A DNA stretch of 34,704 nt from Sphingomonas sp. (GTDB lineage: Bacteria; Pseudomonadota; Alphaproteobacteria; Sphingomonadales; Sphingomonadaceae): NCBI RefSeq assembly GCF_019749955.1, contig NZ_JAIEPC010000098.1, forward strand, positions 1 to 34,704. Direction: 5' to 3'. Positions 1 through 6,854 of this stretch are shown here, piece after piece (position 1 is the stretch's first letter; each line of letters starts with the position of its first letter). The translations under genes were made by a program, and so were the position numbers. The notes below the pieces were generated by a model, which saw only the letters and a program-made list of their open reading frames with translations, was not told the origin of the DNA and made no database searches.

Positions 1-282
1 GGCGAGCGCTTCATCAAAGCCATGGCGGCGTAATGTTCAACCGCCCGCCCACACACGGAAATCCTGACAGGCCCGGCAGGCGCACGTCTGATGTTCCTTC
101 CACCCTATAGCCCCGACTTCAACCCCATGGAAAAAGCGTTCTCGAAGCTCAAGGCAATGCTCAGAAAAATCGGCGAGCGGACCGTGACAGGCCTGTGGGA
201 CCTCATCGGCAGGCTCGTCGATATCTTCCAGCCCGACGAATGCGCCAACTACTTCAGCTCGTGCGGATATGATCCAAACTGA
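1..282 (+). pseudogene. IS630-family transposase, 3' remnant
   Basis: The last 60-odd codons (from about 91) read as the C-terminal end of an IS630-type DDE transposase. The block PYSPDFNPMEKAFSKLK contains the final catalytic glutamate (NPME), and the protein ends in CANYFSSCGYDPN. The same frame has a TAA at 31-33. Upstream, the part that should carry the second catalytic aspartate (VMDN-like) is recognisable only weakly, in another frame, as VMFN, so the gene looks frameshifted and degraded. The window edge removes the rest. The bases just after the stop (about 283-300) may be the right terminal inverted repeat, but the left end is not visible. It lies 44 bases from the tatC stop codon. 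The family call is confident; the claim that it is broken is an inference from a short stretch. Confidence 0.75.
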
Positions 283-326
283 TCGAAAACCGCTCTATCT
301 TTTTCCCTTGCCTTGGGTCGGCGCGC

Positions 327-1112
327 CTAGGCTTCGTCGGTGACCGGCTTGGCACGCCCGCGCCGTTTCTCGGTGAACCAGATGCCGATAATCGCCAGTT
401 CGTAGAGGATGATCAGCGGGATCGCGAGCAAAAGCTGCGACCCGATGTCCGGCGGCGTCAGCACCGCCGCAATGCCGACCGCCGCGACGATCGCATAGCG
501 CCGCGCGCCGATCAGTTGCTTGCGAGTAACAATGCCGGCGCGTTCGAGCAGCATCAGCAGCACGGGCAGCAGGAACGAAATCCCGAAGCCGAACATGAAC
601 TGCATCACGAAGCCGAGGTAATTGTTGACGTCAGGCAGCGCTTCCTGCGTCACCCCGCCCAGATCGCCCTGAAAGCCCAGCAGGAACTTGAGCGCAATCG
701 GTATGGCGATGAAATAGGCCAGCGACGAACCGAGTGTGAACAGCACCGGCGTCGCGAGCAGGAACGGCAGCAGTGCACGTTTTTCATTGCGGTAAAGCCC
801 GGGCGCCACGAACTGCCACAGCTGCGTCGCGATCACCGGCGATCCGATCATCATCGCGGCGAAAAACGCGACTTTCAATTGGACGAAGAACCCGCCGAAC
901 ACATCGGTGTTGATGATCGTCTTCTGCCCCGCCGCGACGAGCGGATGGACGAGGATTTCGAGAATCTGCCGCGCAAAGCCGAAGCACAGCGCAAACGCCA
1001 GCGCGACCGCGATCACGCAATAGATCAACCGCCGCCGCAGCTCGACCAGATGATCAAGCAGCGGTGCGCGGGATGCGTCGATTTCGCTCGTATCTTTGGC
1101 CGGCGCGTTCAT
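327..1112 (-). CDS. tatC: Sec-independent protein translocase TatC
   Basis: TatC is the polytopic inner membrane subunit of the twin-arginine translocase, which recognises Tat signal peptides and exports folded proteins. The 261-residue product has the usual family length. It starts with a cytoplasmic PLLDHLVELRRRL segment, which holds the conserved glutamate used in signal recognition. It has several strongly hydrophobic helices consistent with six passes, and the loop motif FVAPGLYRNEKR, which holds the second conserved glutamate. It ends in a basic tail. The ATG overlaps the tatB stop by 4 bases, so the two are probably translationally coupled. It is the last gene of the scpA-scpB-tatA-tatB-tatC run. 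Downstream there is only a transposase remnant, where related genomes (from memory) carry serS. Confidence 0.97.
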   Translation of the reverse strand: MNAPAKDTSEIDASRAPLLDHLVELRRRLIYCVIAVALAFALCFGFARQILEILVHPLVAAGQKTIINTDVFGGFFVQLKVAFFAAMMIGSPVIATQLWQFVAPGLYRNEKRALLPFLLATPVLFTLGSSLAYFIAIPIALKFLLGFQGDLGGVTQEALPDVNNYLGFVMQFMFGFGISFLLPVLLMLLERAGIVTRKQLIGARRYAIVAAVGIAAVLTPPDIGSQLLLAIPLIILYELAIIGIWFTEKRRGRAKPVTDEA

Positions 1113-1522
1113 TTGGGCGGTTCGATCGGCACGCTGGCATCGGGGTGGAGGCCGAGCGCGGCATCGATCTCATCAAGGCTCGGCGGTGGCGGCCCGGTCA
1201 GCACCGGCGCGGCCGTCATCACCGGCGGCGCATCGACATCGTCGCTGGTTTCAGGCGCAAACGGCACCATGGGTGTGGACGGCGTGAGCGCGGTGTCGCG
1301 CATGATGCGCTCATTTTCCTGCGCCCATTTTTCTTCGAGCTCTTTCAGCTCGGCTTCGCGCATCATCGTATCGAATCCGCTGCGGACCTGGCGCATCACG
1401 CCGCGCCCGCGACCGACCCAATAGCCGACCACACGCATTGCCTTGGGCAGGTCCTTCGGGCCGATCACCACCAGCGCGACGAATGCCACCAACAGCAGCT
1501 CGGACGAGTCAACACCGAACAT
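1109..1522 (-). CDS. tatB: Sec-independent protein translocase TatB
   Basis: TatB pairs with TatC to form the receptor complex for twin-arginine signal peptides. The 137-residue protein has the expected layout. There is a single N-terminal hydrophobic helix (about residues 5-21), then the conserved VVIGPKDLP turn, an amphipathic basic helix, and an acidic, proline-rich cytoplasmic tail (MVPFAPETSDDVDAPP). It starts 9 bases after the tatA stop with little sign of a Shine-Dalgarno sequence, and overlaps tatC by 4 bases. The tail after residue 80 is low-complexity, as is usual in this family. TatB is told from TatA by the GPxxLP motif, the length and the position before tatC. Confidence 0.95.
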   Translation of the reverse strand: MFGVDSSELLLVAFVALVVIGPKDLPKAMRVVGYWVGRGRGVMRQVRSGFDTMMREAELKELEEKWAQENERIMRDTALTPSTPMVPFAPETSDDVDAPPVMTAAPVLTGPPPPSLDEIDAALGLHPDASVPIEPPK

Positions 1523-1531
1523 GCGGCGGAC

Positions 1532-1741
1532 TTAGCCGTCCTTGGCGGCGGGCTCGGGCTCGGCCTTGGCGTCGATCCGGCTCGCGGGCTTACCGTCTTC
1601 GTCCTCTTCGGACAGGCCCTTTTTGAACTGCTTAACGCCCTTGGCGACATCACCCATCATCGCCGAGAAGCGACCGCCACCCAGCACGAGGATCGCGACG
1701 CCACCAAACAGCAGCCAATGCATCAGGCTGAAACCACCCAT
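1532..1741 (-). CDS. tatA: Sec-independent protein translocase TatA
   Basis: TatA oligomerises to form the protein-conducting element of the Tat system. From the chosen start the product is 69 residues: an N-terminal membrane helix (MHWLLFGGVAILVL), an amphipathic helix (RFSAMMGDVAKGVKQFKKG) and a short charged tail. An ATG two codons upstream (1747) is possible. However, the ribosome binding site AGGAGA directly abuts it and is about 7 bases from the ATG at 1741, so the shorter form, beginning MGGFSLMHW as in sphingomonad homologues, is preferred. One oddity is the hinge between helices. It normally reads Phe-Gly but here is VLGGGRFS, so a leucine stands where the conserved phenylalanine is expected. 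Confidence 0.93.
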   Translation of the reverse strand: MGGFSLMHWLLFGGVAILVLGGGRFSAMMGDVAKGVKQFKKGLSEEDEDGKPASRIDAKAEPEPAAKDG

Positions 1742-1772
1742 GATCATTCTCCTAAACGCTCTAACCGCCTAT

Positions 1773-2354
1773 CTAGGCGTCTTCCTCGCCATTTGCCACC
1801 TCGGCGTGTTCGAAAGCGAGATCGATCGGGTCGAGCAGTCCGGCAGCGCGCAGATCGTCGATGCCGGGCAAGTCACGGCGGCTGATCAAGCCGAAATGCG
1901 CGAGAAATTCGGGCGTTGTCGCATAGAGCAACGGTCGCCCCGGCACTTCGCGCCGCCCCGCCGGGCGCACCCACCCCGCCGCCATCAGCACGTCGAGCGT
2001 GCCCTTTGAAATCTGCACGCCCCGGATTGCTTCGATTTCGGCGCGGGTGACGGGCTCGTGATAGGCAATGATCGCCAGTGTCTCGACGCCCGCACGACTC
2101 AATTTGCGCGGTTCCTCGCGGTCGCGGCGGAGCAGATGGGCGAGATCGGCGGCGGTCTGAAAATGCCAGCGGTCGCCGCGCTGGACGAGTTCGATCCCGC
2201 GCCCGGCATAATGCGCGGCCAGCTCGACCAGCGCGTGGCGAACATCGCCTTCCCCTGCATGCGCGCGGATCGCCTCAACCGTCAGCGGATCGTCAGCGGC
2301 GAACAGCACGGCTTCGACCGCGCGGACATAGTCATCGACCGGATCGCCGCTCAT
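1773..2354 (-). CDS. scpB: Segregation and condensation protein ScpB
   Basis: ScpB is the winged-helix (kite) subunit that dimerises and binds ScpA in the SMC-ScpAB chromosome condensation complex. The 193-residue protein shows the conserved central block AIIAYHEPVTRAEIE followed by an IRGVQISKGTLDVLMAAGW segment typical of the family. Its C-terminus is acidic. Its ATG overlaps the scpA stop by 4 bases (ATGA), and tatA follows after about 30 bases, so scpA, scpB and the tat genes are probably cotranscribed. Length and gene order fit ScpB of alphaproteobacteria. Confidence 0.95.
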   Translation of the reverse strand: MSGDPVDDYVRAVEAVLFAADDPLTVEAIRAHAGEGDVRHALVELAAHYAGRGIELVQRGDRWHFQTAADLAHLLRRDREEPRKLSRAGVETLAIIAYHEPVTRAEIEAIRGVQISKGTLDVLMAAGWVRPAGRREVPGRPLLYATTPEFLAHFGLISRRDLPGIDDLRAAGLLDPIDLAFEHAEVANGEEDA

Positions 2355-3082
2355 GCCGGCCGCCGCAGATAGAGCGGCGCGAACGGCGCTTGCTGGCGCA
2401 GCTCGACCCGGCCCTGCCGCGCGAGTTCAAGCGACGCGAGAAACGACGACGCCAGCGCTGACTTGCGGAAAGTCCCCCCCGCCCCTTCAGGCAAAAATTT
2501 CTCGATCGTCGCCCAGTCGATCGTCTCGCCAACCAGCCGCGCCACGCGGTCGAGCGCGGCTTCGAGCGTCATCACCGGGCGACTGGCGACGATATGCATC
2601 ACCGGTCGTGTCCGGGCGGTCACCCGGCCATAGGCTTCGATCAGGTCATACAGGTCAGCCTGCCACGCCGCCGTGCGGATCGTCTTCAGCCCCTCGGGCG
2701 CGGCGCGCACGAACACATCGCGCCCCAGCCGATCACGCGCCAGCAACCGCGCCCCCGCTTCGCGCATCGCACTCAGCCGTTCGAGCCGCAATTGCAACCG
2801 CAGCGCGAGTTCTTCGGGGCTCGGTTCCTGCTCGGGATCACGCGGCAGCAGCAGCGCCGATTTGAGATACGCAAGCCACGCCGCCATCACCAGATAATCG
2901 GCCGCGACTTCGAGTTTGAGCGCGCGCGCCCGGTCGATGAAATTCAGATATTGTTCGACCAGTTCGAGGATCGACAATTGCCGCAGATCGACTTTCTGCG
3001 TGCGGGCAAGCGCGAGCAGCAGGTCGAGCGGCCCTTCCCAGCCATCAATGTCGAGCGTCAGCGTATCGGGATCGGCGTCCAT
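2351..3082 (-). CDS. scpA: Segregation and condensation protein ScpA
   Basis: ScpA is the kleisin that bridges SMC heads and binds ScpB. The N-terminal part holds the family signature GPLDLLLALARTQKVDL, followed by LNFIDRARALKLEVAADYL and a conserved AWLAYLKSALLLP segment. The C-terminal winged helix (FLASLELARQGRVELRQ) contacts the SMC head. The frame stays open to an ATG at 3169. The start at 3082 (MDADPDTLTLDIDGWEG) is preferred because homology begins right after it and the upstream 29 residues look non-coding (243 against 272 residues). It is the first gene of the run into scpB and tatABC. Because a plus-strand gene now lies upstream, its promoter must lie within 3083-3335. Confidence 0.94.
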   Translation of the reverse strand: MDADPDTLTLDIDGWEGPLDLLLALARTQKVDLRQLSILELVEQYLNFIDRARALKLEVAADYLVMAAWLAYLKSALLLPRDPEQEPSPEELALRLQLRLERLSAMREAGARLLARDRLGRDVFVRAAPEGLKTIRTAAWQADLYDLIEAYGRVTARTRPVMHIVASRPVMTLEAALDRVARLVGETIDWATIEKFLPEGAGGTFRKSALASSFLASLELARQGRVELRQQAPFAPLYLRRPA

Positions 3083-3214
3083 CGCCCAAGCCTTGCCGGA
3101 TTTTGCGCTTGAGCGAAAGTCGTTGCGCCGATCGGTCGCGTCTCGGAAAAATCCAGTGCCGCAGTGCAATAAAACAAGTTGATTTTCCAGTAACGATGCG
3201 GCCCATGATAAATA

Positions 3215-3243
3215 TTGACCAAGTTCTACCTCTGTGATAGGTT
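3215..3243 (+). promoter_or_regulatory. candidate promoter of the dihaem cytochrome gene
   Basis: TTGACC at 3215-3220 and TAGGTT at 3238-3243 are separated by 17 bases, a fair sigma-70-like pair. They lie in a stretch (about 3165-3265) visibly richer in A and T than its surroundings. A start near 3250 would leave a leader of roughly 85 bases before the ATG at 3336. The -10 element is only a partial match. The same divergent gap must also hold the promoter for scpA on the other strand, for which no clear site was found. Confidence 0.35.
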
Positions 3244-3335
3244 ACGAAACAAGGCAAATTTGTAACGCATTAAGGCATCGGCTCGCCACGGCAAGTCGAT
3301 CCCAAGATGCGCGCACTCTTGGGGAGAGTTGTGCC

Positions 3336-5042
3336 ATGAAAACTCGGATCGCTCGCATCTTGGCCAGTGTCGCGATGGCGGCGGGTGCCGCTTCGCCAAC
3401 CGCCGGCACCGCGCAAAGCTCGGTCGCCTATCTGTCGCAGGGCCCCACCTGGACCAACGCGACCCGGACCGCCTTCTACAGCCAGGATCAGGGCTCACAG
3501 ATGATCCCCTATGCCTGGCTGAGCGCGATCAAGACGCCCGACGGCAAGCCATTCCTGTTCGATCAGCTCCAGCGCTACGGCTATTTGCCCAACGCCTTTG
3601 CACCCAGCGGCACCAATCTGCCGATCGGCTTCACGCTCGCGGGGCCTGCGGGCAACCAGATGGCGGGGATGACGTGCGCGGCATGCCACACGCGCAACAT
3701 CGTCGCGAATAATGTTACTTACCGCGCCGACGGCGGCCCGGCGATCGTCGATTTTCAAGCGCTGCTCGTCGATATGGTCGGCGGCGTTGGCAAAGCGCTC
3801 GCCAGCGATGCCGCGTTCGGTGATTTCGCCACCGCCGTGCTCGGCGCAGGCGCGACGCAGGCGCAGCGCGATAATCTGAAGCTGTCGGTCCAGACTTGGT
3901 ATGATCGCGAAAATGCGATGATCACCAATGCCCTGCCGCGCGCCGATCTCTGGGGCCTCGGGCGGCTCGACGCGGTCAGCATGATCTTCAACCGGCTGGC
4001 CGGGCTCGATCTGGGACCGGCGCCGACCTATCTGATCGCCGACAATATCCGCACGGCCGATGCGCCGGTGCGCTATCCCTTCATCTGGAACGCGCCCAAG
4101 CAGGACAAGACGCAGTGGCCGGGTTTTGCCGACAATGGCAATGATCTGCTTGGCCTCGCGCGCAATCTGGGCGAGGTTTACGGCGTGTTCGGCGTCTATC
4201 ACCCGGTCAAATCGGGCACGGTGATCAGCAATGTCAATTTCCTGAAAGGCAATTCGGCCAATTTCAGCGGGCTTGGGTCGCTCGAAGGCCTGGTCAAGAA
4301 AATCGGCGCGCCGCGCTGGCCGTTCGCGGTCAACACCCAGCTTGCGGCGCAGGGCAAGGCGATTTTCGGCCGCCCGACCGAAAGCGGCGGCTGCGCTGCC
4401 TGCCATGCCGAAAAGCCCGGCGTGACGCGCCCGCTTTTTCAAGCGACCTGGGCAACGCCGATCCAGGACGTCGGCACCGACTCGCACCAATATGCCATCC
4501 TCGGCCGCGACGCACAGTCGGGCGTGCTTGAAGGCGGCAAGTTCCGCCTCGTTGGCACGCCGATCCCCAAGACGACGACGGCGTTCAAGCTGCTGAGCTT
4601 TTCCGTGATCGGGTCGATCCTGCAGCAAAAGCTCAGCTTCATCGGGCTGGGCGCCGCGCCAAAGAATAATGCCGACACGCAGAACGCGCTCGCGGGCGCC
4701 TTCCGCGAGGATGCCGTCAATCCGCCAACCGACACGTTCAAATATGAATCGCGCGTGCTCTACGGCATCTGGGCGACCGCGCCCTATCTGCACAACGGCT
4801 CGGTGCCGTCGCTCGCCGATCTGCTCAAGCCTGCGGCCCAGCGTCCGGTGACATTTGCGGTCGGCCAAAACTATGACACCAGCCGCGTCGGCCTCGCCAC
4901 GCAGCAGCCCGGCGCCTATACACGCACCACCACGGGCTGCGAAGCGCGCGGATCGGGCAACAGCCGTTGCGGCCACGAATTCGGGACGACGCTGACCGAC
5001 GCTGAGAAGACGGCGCTGCTGGAGTATCTGAAAGTTCTGTAG
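3336..5042 (+). CDS. Exported dihaem c-type cytochrome, RoxA-like family
   Basis: The 568-residue product begins with a Sec signal peptide (cleavage probably after PTAGTAQ, about residue 27) and has two CAACH haem c attachment motifs, at residues 114-118 and 353-357. It is therefore a periplasmic or secreted dihaem protein. Blocks typical of RoxA-like and related dihaem peroxidase homologues are present: LPIGFTLAG and the GMTCAACHTRN segment, YRADGGPAIVDFQ, VRYPFIWNAP, LGEVYGVFG, and near the end GIWATAPYLHNGSVPSLADL. True RoxA is an extracellular rubber dioxygenase, and most relatives have no known substrate, so only the family is called. The start at 3336 is fixed by GGGGAGAG 7 bases upstream and by the signal peptide; an in-frame codon at 3234 is rejected. 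It is the only plus-strand gene in this stretch and splits nagZ from scpA. Confidence 0.85.
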   Translation: MKTRIARILASVAMAAGAASPTAGTAQSSVAYLSQGPTWTNATRTAFYSQDQGSQMIPYAWLSAIKTPDGKPFLFDQLQRYGYLPNAFAPSGTNLPIGFTLAGPAGNQMAGMTCAACHTRNIVANNVTYRADGGPAIVDFQALLVDMVGGVGKALASDAAFGDFATAVLGAGATQAQRDNLKLSVQTWYDRENAMITNALPRADLWGLGRLDAVSMIFNRLAGLDLGPAPTYLIADNIRTADAPVRYPFIWNAPKQDKTQWPGFADNGNDLLGLARNLGEVYGVFGVYHPVKSGTVISNVNFLKGNSANFSGLGSLEGLVKKIGAPRWPFAVNTQLAAQGKAIFGRPTESGGCAACHAEKPGVTRPLFQATWATPIQDVGTDSHQYAILGRDAQSGVLEGGKFRLVGTPIPKTTTAFKLLSFSVIGSILQQKLSFIGLGAAPKNNADTQNALAGAFREDAVNPPTDTFKYESRVLYGIWATAPYLHNGSVPSLADLLKPAAQRPVTFAVGQNYDTSRVGLATQQPGAYTRTTTGCEARGSGNSRCGHEFGTTLTDAEKTALLEYLKVL

Positions 5043-5073
5043 CGGCGCTTCTGCTTGAGTCACCCACCTGGCA

Positions 5074-5164
5074 CCGTTCGCCCTGAGCTTGTCGAAGGGC
5101 CGTCCTTCTTATGCGACGTCCTCGAAGAAGAAGAGCAGTGCTTCGACAAGCTCAGCACGAACGG
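5074..5164. repeat. palindromic intergenic repeat, family A, copy 1
   Basis: Two 27-base arms, 5074-5100 and 5138-5164, are inverted copies with four mismatched positions. The shared core is CTGAGCTTGTCGAAG. Each arm can also fold on itself: the left closes with GCCC/GGGC, the right with GTGC/GCAC. The spacer carries a CTTCTT / AAGAAG pair, so the whole element can form one long hairpin. It lies between the convergent stops of the cytochrome gene and nagZ and may act as a bidirectional transcription end. A second copy is at 22284-22372. Similar sequences are common in sphingomonad genomes as far as I recall. Confidence 0.85.
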
Positions 5165-5203
5165 GTCGGAGGAATTCCCTCAACCCCGAAACGTGTCCGG
5201 CGC

Positions 5204-6205
5204 TCAGGCCAGCGCGAGCAGCGCGTCGCGCTTGGCGATCAGTTCGGCGAAATCGCCTTCGCCCGGCTTGATCGTCGCCATGGCGCGGTCGAGTCGTGCG
5301 CGGGAGGCGTCGGGCATGTCGCCGATCCGCCCCGCGATATCGACCATCTCGTCCATCCGCGCCCAGCAATCGAGCACCAGATCGCAGCCTGCCGCCAGCG
5401 CCCCCGCCGCTTTCTCGCCGGCTGTGCCGCTCAACGCCTTCATGTCGATGTCGTCAGTCATCAGCAGCCCGTCAAAGCCGATCCGCGTGCGAATGATGTC
5501 GTGGACGATTACCGGCGACAGCGTCGCGGGCCGCGCGGCATCCCAGGCCTCGAACACGATATGCGACGTCATCCCCATCGGCGCGTCGCTCAGCGCAATG
5601 AAGGGCGCGAGATCGATGTCGAGTTCGGCATCGGACGCGGTCACCGTCGGCAAATGATAATGCGTGTCGACCACCGTGCGGCCATGCCCCGGCATATGCT
5701 TGACCACCCCGACCACGCCGCCGCGCCGTAAGCCATCGATCACCGCGCGACCCATCGCCGCCACCCGCTGCGGCTCGCGACCATAAGCACGCGTGCTGAT
5801 TGCGTCGGTCGTATCGGGCTGCGCGACGTCGAGCAACGGCAGGCAATCGACGTTGATCCCGACCTCGACCAGCATCAGCGCGATCGCCTGCGCATTGGCG
5901 CGCGCGGCCTCGATCGCAGACATCGGCGCGATCTCGTACAAGGCATCAAACGCGGGACCCGCCGGGAAGGCCGGCCATTCGGGCGGCGCCATCCGCGCGA
6001 CCCGACCGCCTTCCTGATCTATCAGGATCGGCACATCGTCGCGCCCGGTCAGCGCGCGTAACGAGTCAGTTAGCGCGCGAAGTTGAGTCCGGTTCTCAAC
6101 ATTGCGGCGAAACAGGATGAACCCGCACGGCGCGCTCTCGGCAAAGAAGGCGCGCTCGTCGTCCGTGAGCGAAAGGCCGCTCAGCCCGAAAATTACCGGC
6201 TTCAT
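5204..6205 (-). CDS. nagZ: Beta-N-acetylhexosaminidase NagZ (GH3)
   Basis: NagZ is the cytoplasmic glycoside hydrolase family 3 enzyme that removes GlcNAc from GlcNAc-anhydroMurNAc peptides during peptidoglycan recycling. Visible motifs are LIDQEGGRVARM near the N-terminus, the flexible loop KHMPGHGRTVVDTHYHLP carrying the Asp-x-His acid/base pair, and GLLMTDDIDM with the nucleophilic aspartate. At 333 residues it has the usual length and no signal peptide. A GTG at 6211 in frame is possible, but GGGGTG upstream suits the ATG at 6205 better. It follows the SPOR gene by 16 bases in the argS-SPOR-nagZ run. From memory scpA follows directly in relatives; here the RoxA-like gene intervenes. Confidence 0.95.
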   Translation of the reverse strand: MKPVIFGLSGLSLTDDERAFFAESAPCGFILFRRNVENRTQLRALTDSLRALTGRDDVPILIDQEGGRVARMAPPEWPAFPAGPAFDALYEIAPMSAIEAARANAQAIALMLVEVGINVDCLPLLDVAQPDTTDAISTRAYGREPQRVAAMGRAVIDGLRRGGVVGVVKHMPGHGRTVVDTHYHLPTVTASDAELDIDLAPFIALSDAPMGMTSHIVFEAWDAARPATLSPVIVHDIIRTRIGFDGLLMTDDIDMKALSGTAGEKAAGALAAGCDLVLDCWARMDEMVDIAGRIGDMPDASRARLDRAMATIKPGEGDFAELIAKRDALLALA

Positions 6206-6221
6206 CAGCACCCCGCGTTGA

Positions 6222-6854
6222 TCAGTTCGGCGGGACGAAGCAGGCTTCGCCAGCGACCTTCAGCTTGCCGCACAGCTCGGTCGCCGCACTCGCGCTGCCG
6301 GCATTGACCCGCAGGCGAAACACCGTGCGGCCATTGACGGCGGCCTGCTCGACCGAATGGCCGAGCGGCGCGACATAAGCGAAACGCTTCGATGCCGCTG
6401 CCCAGGCGCCATTGGCCGCCGCAGCGGTCGGGAACGACCCCAATTGCACCAGCGCGCTGCTCGATGTGCCCGCCGGAATCGGCTTGCCGCCGCGGAGCGT
6501 GACGGGCGCTTCGGGCATTTGCTTCAGGTCGATCTTGGCGTTTTTCGGCCCCTTGCCTTCGCTCGTGGCGAAGGAGGTATCGCCCTCGCCCTCGACCTTG
6601 CGGCCACCGGCGTCTTCGGGCTTGACCTTGTAATCGCCTTCCTGCGCGGCAATCAGCTGGCCGTTGCCGTCGACTTTGCCACCGCCACCGCTCAGCGCGA
6701 CATAGCCGAACACCAGCAGCGCAATCAGCACCAGCCCGCCCATGATCAGCGGCAGCATCCGCATGATCGACGGGCGCTCCTGATAGTCTTCGTCGGCGGT
6801 TTCGAGCCAGGGCAGACGCTCTTCGTCGTGCACGGTGTCGCTGCTGCTTGCCAT
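6222..6854 (-). CDS. SPOR-domain membrane protein
   Basis: This is a 210-residue bitopic inner membrane protein. It has an acidic cytoplasmic N-terminus, one membrane helix at about residues 33-55 (LPLIMGGLVLIALLVFGYVAL), a polar periplasmic linker, and a C-terminal SPOR domain from about 132 (SALVQLGSFPTAAAANGAW, then VFRLRVNAG). SPOR domains bind glycan strands stripped of stem peptides and usually direct proteins to the septum. The ATG at 6854 overlaps the argS stop (TGATG) and has GAGGAG just upstream, which fixes the start; an upstream in-frame extension into argS is rejected. Its place before nagZ fits a role in peptidoglycan turnover or division, but no specific function can be given. 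Confidence 0.9.
   Translation of the reverse strand: MASSSDTVHDEERLPWLETADEDYQERPSIMRMLPLIMGGLVLIALLVFGYVALSGGGGKVDGNGQLIAAQEGDYKVKPEDAGGRKVEGEGDTSFATSEGKGPKNAKIDLKQMPEAPVTLRGGKPIPAGTSSSALVQLGSFPTAAAANGAWAAASKRFAYVAPLGHSVEQAAVNGRTVFRLRVNAGSASAATELCGKLKVAGEACFVPPN

Noticed and set aside
3495..5063. A 522-codon minus-strand frame opposite the dihaem cytochrome gene
   Set aside because: The plus strand has a signal peptide, two CAACH motifs and a ribosome binding site; the antisense product has no recognisable motif.
5074..5164. CRISPR-like repeat
   Set aside because: Only one inverted pair at the site, with no regular direct repeats or spacers.
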